This document shows, piece by piece, positions 44,698-56,180 of a stretch of DNA of 64,000 bases. The DNA comes from Microdochium bolleyi (lineage: Eukaryota; Ascomycota; Sordariomycetes; Xylariales; Microdochiaceae). The notes under the pieces were generated by a model. The model saw nothing but the letters and a program-made list of their open reading frames with translations, was not told the DNA's origin and did no database searches. The position numbers were made by a program, and so were the translations under genes. Position 1 is the stretch's first letter, and every line of letters starts with the position of its first letter. Location of the stretch: NCBI GenBank assembly GCA_001566295.1, contig KQ964246.1, forward strand, positions 3,844,001 through 3,908,000, given 5' to 3'.

Positions 44698-46324
44698 CTT
44701 GAGGTAGTGGCCGCTCGACGGCGCGGGCGAGAAGTGATCGAAGACTCGAGGGTGCGCAGTCGTCGTTATGTGGAAGACCGGCGGTGATGGCCTTGGGCGG
44801 CGTGGTTCTGGGTGATGGTGGTGCTGGCGGTCGGCTGGCTGGCTGGGCACTGTGGTGATCAAGCCACCTACGCCCCAGTCTCAAGTGCAGCTGTTCCGTC
44901 GTCAAGACCACACTGGCGCACCCAAGTCCGGCGACCGACCCCTTTCCCACCTGTCACGTGATTGTGCAACGCCGCACAGTTGCATCACGGCAGATGCTGC
45001 TGGTCGGCGCAAGCAAGTGTTGATCGCCATTGACAAGACATTGGGATCGTTTGAGTCTCTTCTTTTTCATGCCGGGGGGTGCGGTCCTTCAACAGTCCTG
45101 CAACAGTTGCTGCTGGTGCCTCTTCCAAGCCATCGTGCCTACGCTGAGCACTAACAGCACTCCCTGATGGTACGTACCTTGAAGGTGCCTGCCTGTGCTC
45201 GCCTGTAGTTATTGCACGACTTTGTTTCCGATGCACAGCCTGCGAGGAATCCATTCATTTTGTCATTGCTGGACTCTATCTGTCTGTCCTTTCTTGACCT
45301 CGATCTACAAGGAGCGTGCATGCGAGTTACTTCTGGGGACTACAAGAAGCAAGTCGAAAGGGAGCTCGCCCGAGCTAGGGACAGTGCTGGGCCTCGTGCA
45401 CAGACCACGGACCCAGAATTTTAAGAAACAGCTCGACATCGTCAACGACAGCAGGGCAGAGCTGTCCTACCACCACCCGACACCATCTACACATTCGTCG
45501 ACCTGTACATCAACATCTCCTGTACCAACACCTTGGCATAGCGCCCCTTGCATATCTGTATTCTATAAAGCTCTGCTTGTAAGTGCAGCCATTTCATTCG
45601 CTTCGTTTCTTCATGCCTCCGCAAGCAGGCTGCATTGGCCTGCACAGTGGTCTTTCGATTCGGCGGCTCTGGGATCCGCGCAGCCTCGGTCAGGCCTGGT
45701 AGCGAGACATATTTCCCACGAGGCTGTGCTACCTGGATCGCAGACTCCCCGACGGCCTGAGAAGTCTCGGGCTGGGCAAAGCCGTGGGATACCCCCTCCC
45801 AAGGGATTCGAGATGGCGGTTGCTCCAGGTCGGCGTGGGCGATGGGCCAGCCGCCTGTCCAGCAGACCGCCTCAGCATCACGCGTGGCACAGCTTCGCAC
45901 ATTGCAGAGCTTGCACTGGGGCCTTACACCGAAAGCCAGCGAGCGCCATCGACACGAAGCTCGGTGGTTGGCTCGCAGCAGTCGTGGAGCTCCATGGTAG
46001 ACCCTCCCGGTGCCCAGCTCCAATCACGGCCGATGCTCTCTCCAGCCGGATGTGCCGCACCTGCGGCTGCTCCTCAGTCATCGGTCGTCGAGGGCGGCTG
46101 CGGTGCCGGAAGCTGTCGGGCCAGGGGACGGCACGCCTGCTCTCATCTCATGCGACCCAGCCCCACGGAGCTGTGACTTCATGCCGTCGAGCGCCTGCCG
46201 AGCTGGCGGGAGCTGCGATAGACCCCGCTCCCCTCCCCTCCCCCACTCCACTCCTGCCCGAGCTTCACAATACTGCGAGACAAAGAACTGACAACCCCGC
46301 ACTAGCCTCTCGTCACGGAAAAAC
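44698..46324. other. Long divergent region between ent3 and cyclophilin
   Basis: This 1.63 kb stretch includes a TCACGTGA palindrome (44954-44961). A long open frame on the plus strand (45195-46478) runs into the cyclophilin first exon in a different frame and has no domain; I treat it as chance in GC-rich leader DNA. Confidence 0.5.
44954..44961. promoter_or_regulatory. E-box palindrome TCACGTGA upstream of ent3
   Basis: A perfect CACGTG core lies 257 bp upstream of the ent3 start codon. Fungal bHLH factors such as Cbf1-type proteins bind this core. Binding here is inference. Confidence 0.4.
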
Positions 46325-47376
46325 ATGGCTGCTCGATTCGTCCCCCGGTCCTTCTCGTCCTTTTCTTCCGCCTCCTCAAGGGCTCTTCTCTTCCCCAAGA
46401 CCTCTCCCTCAAACTGCTTCTCTCTCCGCCACTTCTCCGCATCATCCGCAACCATGGGCAAGCAGGTCTACTTTGTAAGTCTCCTCCGGTCCTCCCCGGT
46501 CCTCCCCCCTCCTCCTCCTCCTCCGAAGCTCGGCGGCGGCTATCGGCACTCTGCCGTGGTCAATTGCGAGATATATGGCTAACAACGGTGCATACAGGAC
46601 GTCACGTAAGCAGATCGATTTTCCGACACAACTGTTTCATCATCATACTAACCCCCATTCTAGTTGGCAGGGTCCCGTCCTGGACGCTGCTGGCAACAAG
46701 ACCTCTGAGGTCAAGGGTAAGCTACAGCCCAACAGATTTTCAGCTTGAATGCCTGGCTACGGCTACATACAGCTGCTCGTCGTCATTGGCGGTCCTAATC
46801 TCGAAGCTAATCGGCCTTCCTATTGTACAGATCAGCAGGGCCGCATCACTTTCAACCTCTTCGACGACGTCGTTCCCAAGACCACCGAGAACTTCCGTGC
46901 CCTCTGCACCGGCGAGAAGGGCTTCGGCTACGCCGGCTCCTCATTCCACCGCATCATCCCGGAGTTCATGCTCCAGGGTGGCGACTTCACCCGTGGCAAC
47001 GGCACTGGTGGCAAGTCCATCTATGGCGAGAAGTTCGCCGACGAGAACTTCCAGCTGAAGCACGACAAGCCCGGCTTGCTCTCCATGGCCAACGCCGGCC
47101 CCAATACGTCAGTTCAGACCTACATCGCCTACATGCGCATTCGGGCAAGCGTGTTGACACCTGTACTGACATGTTTTCTCCACCTGCAGCAACGGCTCCC
47201 AGTTCTTCGTCACTACCGTCGTCACTTCGTGGCTTAACGGCCGCCACGTCGTCTTCGGCGAGGTCGCCGACGCCGAGGGCATGCGCGTCGTCAAGGCTCT
47301 TGAGGCCACCGGCTCGCAGTCCGGCGCTGTCAAGTACAACAAGAAGCCCACCATCGTCTCCTCCGGCGAGTTGTAA
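46325..47376 (+). CDS. csr-1: Cyclophilin A-type peptidyl-prolyl isomerase with mitochondrial presequence
   Basis: This gene encodes a 224-residue prolyl cis-trans isomerase, the target of cyclosporin A. Introns are 46475-46597, 46606-46663, 46717-46830 and 47108-47189. The second exon is only 8 nt (GACGTCAC). The cyclophilin core is complete: FDDVVPKTTENFRALCTGEKG, SSFHRIIPEFMLQGGDFTRG with the catalytic Arg and the QGGD loop, SMANAGPNTNGSQFFVTT, then TSWLNGRHVVFGEV with the cyclosporin-binding Trp. The first 43 residues are rich in Ser, Arg and Ala (MAARFVPRSFSSFSSASSRA) as a mitochondrial targeting sequence, and a second in-frame ATG (MGKQVYF, 46455) gives the cytosolic form. This two-start layout matches the Neurospora cyclophilin gene. 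Confidence 0.96.
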
Positions 47377-47855
47377 GCCATCTTTGAGACGGCGAAGCAG
47401 GGAGGGTTCGACCAAGGTTTTCCGAATGTGTCGATATGCATTACTCGTCTCGAAATCCCGCGGAGAATTGGTTGTGACAAGAACGTTCACCATAGTACCC
47501 TCGTGGTCTCGACGCATGCGAAACATATCATCATGATGAACGCAGGACAAAACGGGCGACGTAACACATGAAGAGGATGCGCCGTTGGGAACAACAGCAA
47601 CCCCCGGAATACGAAGTCTTGTTCTCCCCACGCCAAGAAGTCAGATCGTGTAACCTGTATGCTCGGATGTGATGTCATTTGTGTGTGTATTGGTCTTCTA
47701 GGCCACTCAAGTCAGGCTGCCTCAAATAGACGGCAACACCCCTTTCCCAGTAAAACAATTGTAAACGCCGTAGCTAGATGCATTCCCTTGTGTTTCTCCA
47801 CCTGCTCTGGTTTCCAGATATCTCTCGTCCCTGCTCTCCAAACATCCCGCCAGGT
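47377..47855. other. Convergent intergenic region between cyclophilin and rpc34
   Basis: This 479 bp stretch joins two gene 3' ends. No feature is seen. Confidence 0.5.
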
Positions 47856-49091
47856 CTACGCCAACCACTGATCAAAGTATTCGCACCCGCCCGCCCACAC
47901 TGGGCCTCCTTCCTCGCAGAGCTCGAAAACGGGGCACCGCCCGCACGGCGCCGTCGTCAACCCGTTGGTGGGCTTCTCCCAGAACTCGGGCGCGTCGAGG
48001 GGCACGCGGTCCGGATTCTGCTTTGCGACGCGCACCGCGCGATACCCCACGCGGTCGCCGATCTTGACCTGCTCGATGCGCCCGTCCCACATGAGCACGT
48101 CCAGGAGCTGCTGGATGTCCTTGGGCTCGAGGGGCTGACCCTTGGCGATGTTGTTGGCCTCGTCGCAGATCTCTTCTGCCGTGATGTAGTCGACGTATCC
48201 AGCGGGCAGAGGGAGGCGAACTGTCGTCCTGCGCGGTTTCGGCGGCGCGGTGATGACCGTGGTGCCATTGGTGGGCTCGTCCTTTGTGATGGCGTCGGCG
48301 GTGCGCTTCTTGCTCCGTATCGCGGCCTCGGACGCGCTGCCGTTGATCACGCCCTTCTTCGGCAACACGGGGCTCACGCTGCGGCCCCTGTGCCGGTCCC
48401 CGCTGCTCAGGTAGCTGCCCTTCTGCCGCGCGAGCTCCATGATCAGACCCATCAGCGCTTCGATGAACCCCTCGTCGAGCGTCGAATCCGTGTAGAACGG
48501 CCCTCCGGTGGACTTTGCCGACTGCTTCAGATTGTATTTGATCCATATCTTCTTGGAGATGTTGGCGACGTCGGTGACCTGCCGGATAAGCCGCCGCGAC
48601 TCGAGCTCCTTGAGCACCTTCTTCAGAGTGTTCTCCTGAATGTTGAGCTTCTTCTTCATGTCCTGCTGCCAGGCGCCGTCCGCGCCCGCATTGTCGATCA
48701 GCTCGTAGACCAGGCTCTGTTCCTGGCTCGTAAGGAGTTTGTACCTGCGCGGAGAGTGATACTTGGTCAGCGAATCCCCGCCCCCCATTGACTTCTCGGA
48801 TCTTGTTTGCTCGGTGTTCTTGACTCACTTTGCTGCCTCGGCTTCGGCGCGAAGCTTCCAGGCGAGGCCGCTATGCAGATTGACCGGCACGAGCAGGCGG
48901 TCGTGTGTCAGCGCGGTGATGACCTCCATGAGCTTCTTGATGTCCTTGGGCGGGACGACCTCGAGCCCGAAGAGGTCGTCCTGGGTCATGGGCTTGTCAT
49001 AGTCGGCGCCGAAAGTCTCCTCGCAGGCCGTGTAGAGCTGCGTCTTGAGGAGGGAGAGCTCCTCGGAGACTCGTAACGATGTCGCCGCCAT
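47856..49091 (-). CDS. rpc34: RNA polymerase III subunit Rpc34/RPC6
   Basis: This gene encodes a 383-residue subunit of the Rpc82-Rpc34-Rpc31 subcomplex, which binds TFIIIB and helps open Pol III promoters. The intron 48828-48745 joins AEAEAAK to YKLLTSQEQ. Winged-helix domains are visible at the N-terminus (SLLKTQLYTACEE, LMEVITALTHDRLLVPVN) and centre (EQSLVYELIDNAGADGAWQQ, LKKVLKELESRRLIRQVTDV, then SKKIWIKYNL). A third lies near residues 275-335 (ITAEEICDEANNI, IQQLLDVLMWDGRIEQ). The C-terminal cysteines Cys355, Cys358, Cys364 and Cys375 (CGRCPVFELC, GGCEYF) match the iron-sulfur site of this subunit. A basic, disordered insert (SKKRTADAITKDE) sits before the last domain. Confidence 0.95.
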
Positions 49092-50178
49092 GTCTGCGTC
49101 TCTGTAATGTGCTCTTCGGGGGATCTAGGTTGGTGCGTCGCGGGTCGCGTGCCGGACGATCGGTGCGTGGCGACGCAACCTGGCGACGAGGTTGGGGTAG
49201 CCTGGCCACAAGCTCTCAGCGGATGTGGCAGTTATGGTTAAGCCTGTCGAAGGAGGCAATCGAAGTCGGACAGCATGGGTCACCTGTGTCGGAGGTTATC
49301 AGAGTGCATCGCTTGTGCGGGCCGGGTGCAATCGTGAGAACGAGGGTGGCTGTTGGTGGTGCTTGTCAAGATGGAGCCGCCTGGCGCGTGCAATGAAATT
49401 TTGGGATGGAGACAGTACTCATGGATGTGACTCTAGACGCCGCTCTGGGTTTCTTAGCGTCGCAGGCCGGGGTGACTGGCGTGCCCCGCCATGGCAATCG
49501 GAGCTCTCCTGCATTGGCCTTATCGATAGCAGCTGTCTCTTTGCACCTAGTGATGGCAGGGGATCCCAATTCCTCGTCGTCGTGTTCGGCACCGGCATTC
49601 TTGTGAGCATCCATCAGCATACAGAAGAATACCATGATGGCGGAGTCTATGACTGCGTCCTCGATTGAGACCGTGTCCGAGGTTCTCCATCACATCACAG
49701 AGGCTGCTGTGCACCACTATCTCGTGTCGAAGGACCATGGACACCTTCCTCTTTTTTTTGTCAGCATTGGGATACGCTTCGCAATGTGAGGATCACTTGA
49801 GCCGTTCAATAAAGAAAACTGCCGTTGTCTTGATCCTCTGAGGGAGCGAATGTTCTGGCTGGAGTGTCCAGGATCTCCGCGTTGCCTGGGCGGTTCCAGT
49901 CCCCGCACTAAGGTGCCTGCGCAGGCCGCAGCCGCGCATGGAAAGCTCGAGAACCTCCAGCGGAAACGGCCCGCCTCGAAATATCAGACAGGGCCACCCC
50001 TCCACCGACCACGCTCAGGCTGCAGCTCTCCTGTCACAACAACACAACAACCTGAATCTTTGCGCTTGAGATACCCTTTCTGTTTCTGTACATCACCAAC
50101 GCCTCACCTCTCAGCAGGTTCCTTTCCGTCTTTCACAACCACAGACGAAGCCCCCCCACATTGTGTGCGGAGCCCACC
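49092..50178. other. Divergent region between rpc34 and sti1
   Basis: This 1.09 kb stretch holds both promoters, including a possible heat-shock element (49848-49855). Frames on both strands around 49225-49668 are short and unsupported. Confidence 0.5.
49848..49855. promoter_or_regulatory. Possible heat-shock element GAATGTTC
   Basis: The GAAnnTTC pair lies 324 bp upstream of the sti1 start codon. Sti1 genes are heat-inducible through Hsf1 in other fungi. Only two clear units are present, so the match may be chance. Confidence 0.3.
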
Positions 50179-52148
50179 ATGTCGACCGCAGACGAGCTCA
50201 AGGCCATTGGCAACAAGGCCATTGCCGACAAGAACTTTGACGAGGCTGTGTATGTGCAACCACACCTTTGGATCAGCTTGACCCCCATGACTGACTCCAC
50301 GCTAACCTCCTGATGTCCTACAGCGACGCATTCACCAAGGCCATCGAGCTCGATCCCACGAACCACGTCCTTTACAGCAACCGCTCTGCCGCGTATGCCT
50401 CCAAGAAGGACTGGACAAACGCTCTTAAGGACGCCGAGAAGACAACAGAGATCAAGCCCGAATGGCCTAGAGGCTGGGGCCGCAAGGGTGCCGCCCTGCA
50501 TGGCTCCGGCGACCTGCTTGGAGCCTACGACGCCTACGAGGAGGGCCTCAAGCAGGACCCCAACAATGCCGGTCTCAAGTCCTCCCTGGCCTCCGTGCAG
50601 AAGGCCATGGACCAGGAAGCTGGTGAGCACTACTCCGCACGATTGAGTCTGAAAACCAGGGCCACCCACGATACTAACATCTCACAGGCGGTGGCATGGG
50701 CGATCCCATGGGCAAGATGTTCAGCGACCCTGGTCTCATTACGAAGCTCATGAACAACCCCAAGACGGCTGGCTTCTTCTCGGACCCGTCTTTCATCGCC
50801 AAGGTACAGCAGCTCCAGCAGAACCCCACAATGACCCAGGAGCTCTTCAACGATCCCCGGATGATACAGGTGCTTGGTGTGGCTATGGGAGTCGACATGT
50901 CCATGGCCGATCCGGACAACATGCCCGGCGGTCCCGCCGGCCCTTCGTCTGGTGCCCGCGAGGTCGAGGAGGACACCCCCATGCCCGACTTGAAGCCATC
51001 GACCAAGGCGCCCGAGCCGGCCAAGGAGCCTACCCCTGAACCCGAGGATGAGGAGGCCGCGGCCAAGAAGGCAGCCAAGGAGGAGGCCGACAAGGAGAAG
51101 GCGCTCGGCACCGAGGCCTACAAGAAGCGCAACTTTGACGAGGCCATCAAGCATTACACCAAGGCGTGGGAGCTTCACCAGGACATCACGTACCTGAACA
51201 ATCTAGGCGCCGCCAACTTCGAGAAGGGCGACTACCAGGCCGCCATTGATGCCTGCACCAAAGCCGTCGAGGAGGGTCGCCTGATCTACGCCGACTTCAA
51301 GATGATCGCCAAGTCGTACGCGCGCATCGGCTCCGCCTACGAGAAGATGGGCGACCTGGCGTCTGCCATTGAGAACTACAAGAAGTCCCTGACCGAGCAC
51401 CGCACGCCTGACGTCGTCAACAAGCTGCGCGCTGCGGAACGCAAGAAGATCGAGGACGCCAAGAACGCGTACATCGACCCGGCCAAGGCCGAGGAGGCGC
51501 GCGAGGAGGGCAACAAGAAGTTCAAGGAGCTCGACTTCCCCGGAGCCGTCGCCGCCTACTCGGAGATGATCAAGCGCGCGCCTGATGATCCGCGCGGCTA
51601 CAGTAACCGCGCGGCCGCGTTCGTCAAGCTCTTTGAGTTTCCCAGCGCGCTCGAGGACTGCAACATGGCCATCAAGAAGGACCCGAAGTTCATCCGGGCG
51701 TATATCCGCAAGGCACAGATCTACTTTGGCATGCGCGACTACTCCAAGTGCATCGACGCCTGCAACGAGGCCACCGAGGTTGACGCCGCGCACCACAACG
51801 GCGCCAACGCCCGCGAGATTGAGCAGCAGCAGCAGAAGGCCCTGCAGGCCATGTACTCGGCGCGCGAGAACGAGTCCGAGGAGCAAACCCGCGAGCGCCT
51901 GCAGAAGGACCCGGAGGTGAGTTTACACTTTTGTCCCCCCATCCCCGTCTGCTTTCCTTGTAAGAAGCAATATGACTAACACGCAATACCTCCAGATCAT
52001 GAGCATCATGCAGGACCCCGTCATGCAGTCTATCCTGCAGCAGGCGCAGTCTGAGCCTGCCGCGCTGCAGGAGCACATGCGCAACCCGGCCGTCAAGTCT
52101 AACATCCAGAAGCTGATCGCCGCTGGCGTCATCCGTGTCGGCAGGTAA
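50179..52148 (+). CDS. sti1: Hsp70-Hsp90 organising co-chaperone Sti1/HOP
   Basis: This gene encodes a 583-residue cytosolic co-chaperone that bridges Hsp70 and Hsp90. Introns are 50250-50323, 50623-50687 and 51917-51995. The full domain order is present: TPR1 (about 1-110, ADELKAIGNKAIADKNFDEA), DP1 (about 130-190, with PKTAGFFSDPSFIAK and NDPRMIQVLG), an acidic Pro/Lys-rich linker, TPR2A (about 220-340, ALGTEAYKKRNFDEAIKHYT) and TPR2B (about 355-475, AREEGNKKFKELDFPGAVAA, with YSNRAAAFVKL). DP2 closes the protein (about 525-583, SIMQDPVMQSILQQA, ending GVIRVGR). Carboxylate-clamp Lys/Asn/Arg positions are in place. Length and layout match yeast Sti1. Confidence 0.97.
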
Positions 52149-52447
52149 GGCTGGGGGTTTGCCCAGATGATGCAAATAGGAGATACCAAATAGGGGATGA
52201 CATCTGGGGGAGAGTTTCATGTGAACGGCACAGGGCGTTTGTTACATGAAGATGATGACGACGACGACAAAACGAGTGTGCGCATGGGATCAATGTACAG
52301 ATAATTACGACACACACACACGGGAGATAGTAATGACCAGCATATGAACCACACCATGCGCGGGATATCGCTCTTGGTTCCAGGATGTGCCTCTGTTCCG
52401 TTCACGTTGGTCTTTGTTTCTACTCTGCTCTCGAACATGTGAAACAT
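52149..52447. other. Convergent spacer with short CA repeat
   Basis: This 299 bp stretch contains a GAC/GAT-rich run (about 52248-52268) and a short CA repeat near 52310-52320. No gene. Confidence 0.5.
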
Positions 52448-54472
52448 CTACGCGAGAAGTGACGCATGTCCAAGGATGTTCAGACACCCAGCAACACTCC
52501 AGTCCTCCTGGCTCCCGCTGCCACCACCATCCCTAATCCTCCACACCTCCCTGACAACATCCAGCGCCTCCCTCACCGGCCCGAAGATCGCCATGTCCCC
52601 CATCTCATCCACCGCGGTCTCGAACACGGCGCGCTGCTCGGGCGTGACGGCCACGCAGCCCGCCACCGCGAACGGCCAGAGCAGCGTGCGCAGACAGCTC
52701 GCTGTCGGTAAGAGCTCGAGGAGGCACAGCATCGCGGTCAGGCTGGACTGGATCTCGGGCAGGGACGGCTGCATCCCCGAGACGACGGTGGAGAGGTAGA
52801 TCAGGGCCGCGTGGGCGAAGATTGTGGAGTGCAGGGCCACTGCGGCGGTATTGGCGTTTTTGTTGTTGTTGGTGGTGGTGGTGTTGGTGTTGTGTGGTTC
52901 GAAGGGCTGGGCGTGGCTGCCGGCTCTGAACGCGGACGGATCAAAGATCTTCTCCCGCGAGATACTTGGCAGCAGGCATGTCGCTGGAGGTGACGATGTG
53001 TGCGGTCTGTTGTGCGGTGTCGTGGCAGCATTCAGGATAGGGGCGAGCCGCCGGATGTTCATGCGCACGCCGGCCTCGATGCTGGACGCCCGGCGGACAA
53101 GCTCAACGACGGACAGTTGTCCAGAGACCTTCATCTGGCGCTTCCACACCGCGAGCTCGACGACGTCCGCAGTGGCGAGGACGACCCAGTTCTCGAGACC
53201 GATGTACTCTTCGAGCCGGATTGCGGGCTCGCGTTCGCCCCAGCCACCCAGGAGATGGGCGTGATGGGGCTGGAGCGACGGCATCCGTTCCAGCGCCGTG
53301 GCTGCGAGGACGTCGATGTACAGGAGCCGGGCCGTGTAGAAGTTCAATGCCATCTCGGAATTGCTCAGTGGTGGCTTGAAATCGAGCGGCTGGGAGCCAG
53401 GCCGGACATGAGAGATCTGATGTGCCACTTTGTCCCATGGATGTTCTTGGCTCGGTTCCATAGGAGCATACCGGCTGAGGATCTGGTTAAACAGCTCGAG
53501 TGCGGCATTGAGATGAGAGAGCCAGCTTGTACACCCACCGCTGCCGCCGCCGCACCCACTGTCGTCGCCGGGAACTGGCGTGGGCTTCTTGGCGATGGCG
53601 ATCTCGAACTCGAGGAGCTGGATGATGCTCTGCAAGCCACGTATCGAGTCCCGCAGGTTAGACTGCTGCGACAAGCGCGAGACATCGGCCTGCAGCTGGC
53701 GGATGGCAAGCTCCTGGTGCCTGACCAGGTCAGTCCACGAGACCGCCTGGCAAGCATTGTGCGCCTCGCGTTGCAGGGTTGGGCGGTCCCGTGTCGAGTG
53801 GAAGGCCACGGCGCCGAAGTAGGACGAGAGGCTGAGGGCGGTATGAAAGATTGCCTTTTCCCGGAGGAGCAGGAAGAGCAACCATCCGCGGGTTCCGGAG
53901 ATGAGGCGTGGCCTGTAGAAGGGGAAAAAGAAGGGGAAGACGTGGTCGAGGTAGACCATGATGTGGTTTGTCTCGCGCTCGAGGTCGCCATCGTGATCAG
54001 AAGACCGCGGCGACTCGCACAGCTCTGCTAGAGACTCGTGGATGGCAGCGGACCCATCACTGTGGCCGTAGTCCTCAGCGGGAGTCGTGGAGTAATTGGT
54101 TGGTGCAGTGTCCGGGCTCTCGTGGGCGCCCGCAGGACTCGACATTGGGGATGGCGATGCCGTGGACTTTGCCGGCCGTGGTTCTGCCGGCCGCGTTTCT
54201 GGCTCGAGCATGACCGCCCACTTGCGATCCCGCCGCTCGGCCGCTCTCGCCTTGATCGCGGCCTTGACCTCGGCGGCTTTGTCCTTCTCGCGGCGTCCGC
54301 CGTCCATCCACGCTGGCTTCCCCTCGCCGTAGTTGCAGGTGATTTCGAGGCCGCTACATGCCACGCATACGGGCCGCGCCTCGTCGCACTTTTTGCGCCG
54401 CAGCCGGCATGTCCAGCACCCCCGCAGGCTGCGCAGCCGGTGTTGCTGGCCCGGTAGCGACGCCATGGGCAC
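52448..54472 (-). CDS. Zn2Cys6 zinc-cluster transcription factor (Fungal_trans_2 type)
   Basis: This intronless frame encodes a 674-residue nuclear regulator. The zinc cluster is at residues about 19-47 with exact C-x2-C-x6-C-x6-C-x2-C-x6-C spacing (CWTCRLRRKKC, then CVACSGLEITC). It is followed by a basic linker and coiled region (EKDKAAEVKAAIKARAAERR). A Ser/Pro-rich disordered part follows, and then the long helical regulatory domain with MVYLDHVFPFFFPFYRP, FHTALSLSSYFGAV, RDSIRGLQSIIQLLEFEIA and LAATALERMPS. The MVYLDHVFPFFFPFY block is typical of the Fungal_trans_2 group. A poly-Asn/Thr run (HNTNTTTTNNNKNANTAA) sits near residue 550. The second Met at 54466 is an equally good start. Targets are unknown. 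Confidence 0.92.
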   Translation of the reverse strand: MPMASLPGQQHRLRSLRGCWTCRLRRKKCDEARPVCVACSGLEITCNYGEGKPAWMDGGRREKDKAAEVKAAIKARAAERRDRKWAVMLEPETRPAEPRPAKSTASPSPMSSPAGAHESPDTAPTNYSTTPAEDYGHSDGSAAIHESLAELCESPRSSDHDGDLERETNHIMVYLDHVFPFFFPFYRPRLISGTRGWLLFLLLREKAIFHTALSLSSYFGAVAFHSTRDRPTLQREAHNACQAVSWTDLVRHQELAIRQLQADVSRLSQQSNLRDSIRGLQSIIQLLEFEIAIAKKPTPVPGDDSGCGGGSGGCTSWLSHLNAALELFNQILSRYAPMEPSQEHPWDKVAHQISHVRPGSQPLDFKPPLSNSEMALNFYTARLLYIDVLAATALERMPSLQPHHAHLLGGWGEREPAIRLEEYIGLENWVVLATADVVELAVWKRQMKVSGQLSVVELVRRASSIEAGVRMNIRRLAPILNAATTPHNRPHTSSPPATCLLPSISREKIFDPSAFRAGSHAQPFEPHNTNTTTTNNNKNANTAAVALHSTIFAHAALIYLSTVVSGMQPSLPEIQSSLTAMLCLLELLPTASCLRTLLWPFAVAGCVAVTPEQRAVFETAVDEMGDMAIFGPVREALDVVREVWRIRDGGGSGSQEDWSVAGCLNILGHASLLA

Positions 54473-56180
54473 TGGCTGCTGGCGAAGAGAGTGGCCACTT
54501 AGTAATCAGGGACGAGGCGTGAAGGGTTTGGTGGGACTGTCTTTGTGGTGCAGGACGGGCACAATCCAGCGTCGACGGCGGCGCGGTGGAGGTGCATGAC
54601 GGAATGGGGAACTTTGAGAGCCTGAGAAACATCGAGAGATCCAAGTCGACCTCATGTCAGCACCAGCCGCGGCCGATCGGGAAGCTTCCACCAACTTCCC
54701 CAATCAGGCAAGTGGGGCTCGTGCCTGCTTCCCGACGTCGACGTTCACACGCGTACGCGTATGTAGGCCGGCTGTGGCTACATGGTCGCAAGATTTCACA
54801 ACATATAGAGCACGTGGCCAGCTTGGCTTAATTTGACCTACAATCAGTCTTCAACCCGGCCAAAATTACAGAAACAAAAGAGAGGATTATGATTTTTGGG
54901 GGGAATAAAACATCAGAACGGGCAAAAAATGGGGGAGAGGAAAACACACACGAGTAACCAGTTCAGTTCACCCACTATATTACACAAAAGCGCAACTCGC
55001 CGGCGGGCTATTCAACGCTTGACTAGAGTCAAAATCTTAGACGGTCTTACACGCCGGCTATCCAGGTACGTTAGGTGTTACGCAAGCTGAGTCTCGCGGC
55101 GGGCAAAGCTACTGCGGGTTTTCCAAGGCCCCCCCCCCCCCCCCACGCAGAATTAAGCTTTCTTTGTGCACCTTAGCTAGAGTTTGTGTACAGCTTGGCT
55201 ACCTTAGCTTCGACCTGCGTAATCCCCCGAAGCCCGATCCTGGAGGGGCTGTATTAGATTTGGGCAAGTTGTAGCTAGGTGAGGTACGCATGTCACGGCC
55301 TGCCTGGAGGGTTCCGACAGCCCGGGTCCCCGACTTGTTGCCCGGTCGCAATAGCGTGAGCAGCTCAGCAGCGAGCTGTGGCGCGAAACGGGGACAGGAC
55401 GTGCACAGATCACTTGAATGACTTGGAAAGTAGCGAAGTTGCAGTGAGCTAATTCTTTCTGCGACTTTTGTCTCGTCTCGGCCTGAGTTCCTTGGTAACT
55501 CTGAGGCTGTGTCGAGACGGAGGTAGCTCTCATCCGCGGCTGCAAAACATGTCGTTCGCTGCGATTATCTGACCAAGAAGTCTTTCAGAAGAGTGAATTC
55601 GTCTATGCATTCGCAATATAGACAATGCGTGAGCTCAAGCCTCTGCGGCGTCTACGGATGCCCGTTCGCCTCCAGTCAGGTTCGTCGAGCAGGCCACTCG
55701 TGGCGCTCAGTCGATGGCAGTCCAGTATTGCTGGTACCGTGTTGTCGCAAACAGACCGCGACGAAGCGAAAAAGCAGATATCGCTTGGTTTCCTGAACGC
55801 CAGTTTTTTCCCATCCCAAGCAGAGCGCCCAAAAACACCAGAGCCCAAAATAATCATAAGTGTCGTTCAATCAAATCTTCGCTGGTCGGTAAAAGAAAAC
55901 GGATGGTTGTTTCGAAGGTAGTAAAAGGATATCAGCAAGGGCTGTAACCTTGCCTAGGCAGTAGCCGCCCCAAGCTGCGGCTTGGCTGGATATTTGGAGT
56001 GGCCGAGGTAGTTGTTTTGGAGCAGAATTCTCTAGAACTTTGCCGGAATGTAATGCTGCGCCAGATAGTCTCTCAGAGCCTCGGAACAACATCATGGCTG
56101 TCCGCATCCCGGTTTCCGACACAGACGGCTGTCGATGGCTTTCAGTGGTGTATTTTTCCGGTCCGTGAAACCCGTCCGGC
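54473..56180. other. Gene-poor intergenic region, left part
   Basis: This stretch starts with the zinc-cluster gene promoter. It includes a C16 tract (55129-55144) and mixed AT/GC sequence. Short frames (for example 55593-55921) show no motif. Confidence 0.45.
55129..55144. repeat. Poly-C tract, 16 bp
   Basis: A pure run of 16 C in the plus strand within intergenic DNA. Confidence 0.9.

Noticed and set aside
45195..46478. 427-codon open frame on the plus strand before the cyclophilin
   Set aside because: It runs into the cyclophilin first exon in another frame, has no domain, and its composition is that of GC-rich leader DNA.
53000..54031. 343-codon frame on the plus strand
   Set aside because: It is antisense to the zinc-cluster factor, whose frame carries a complete zinc cluster and regulatory domain.
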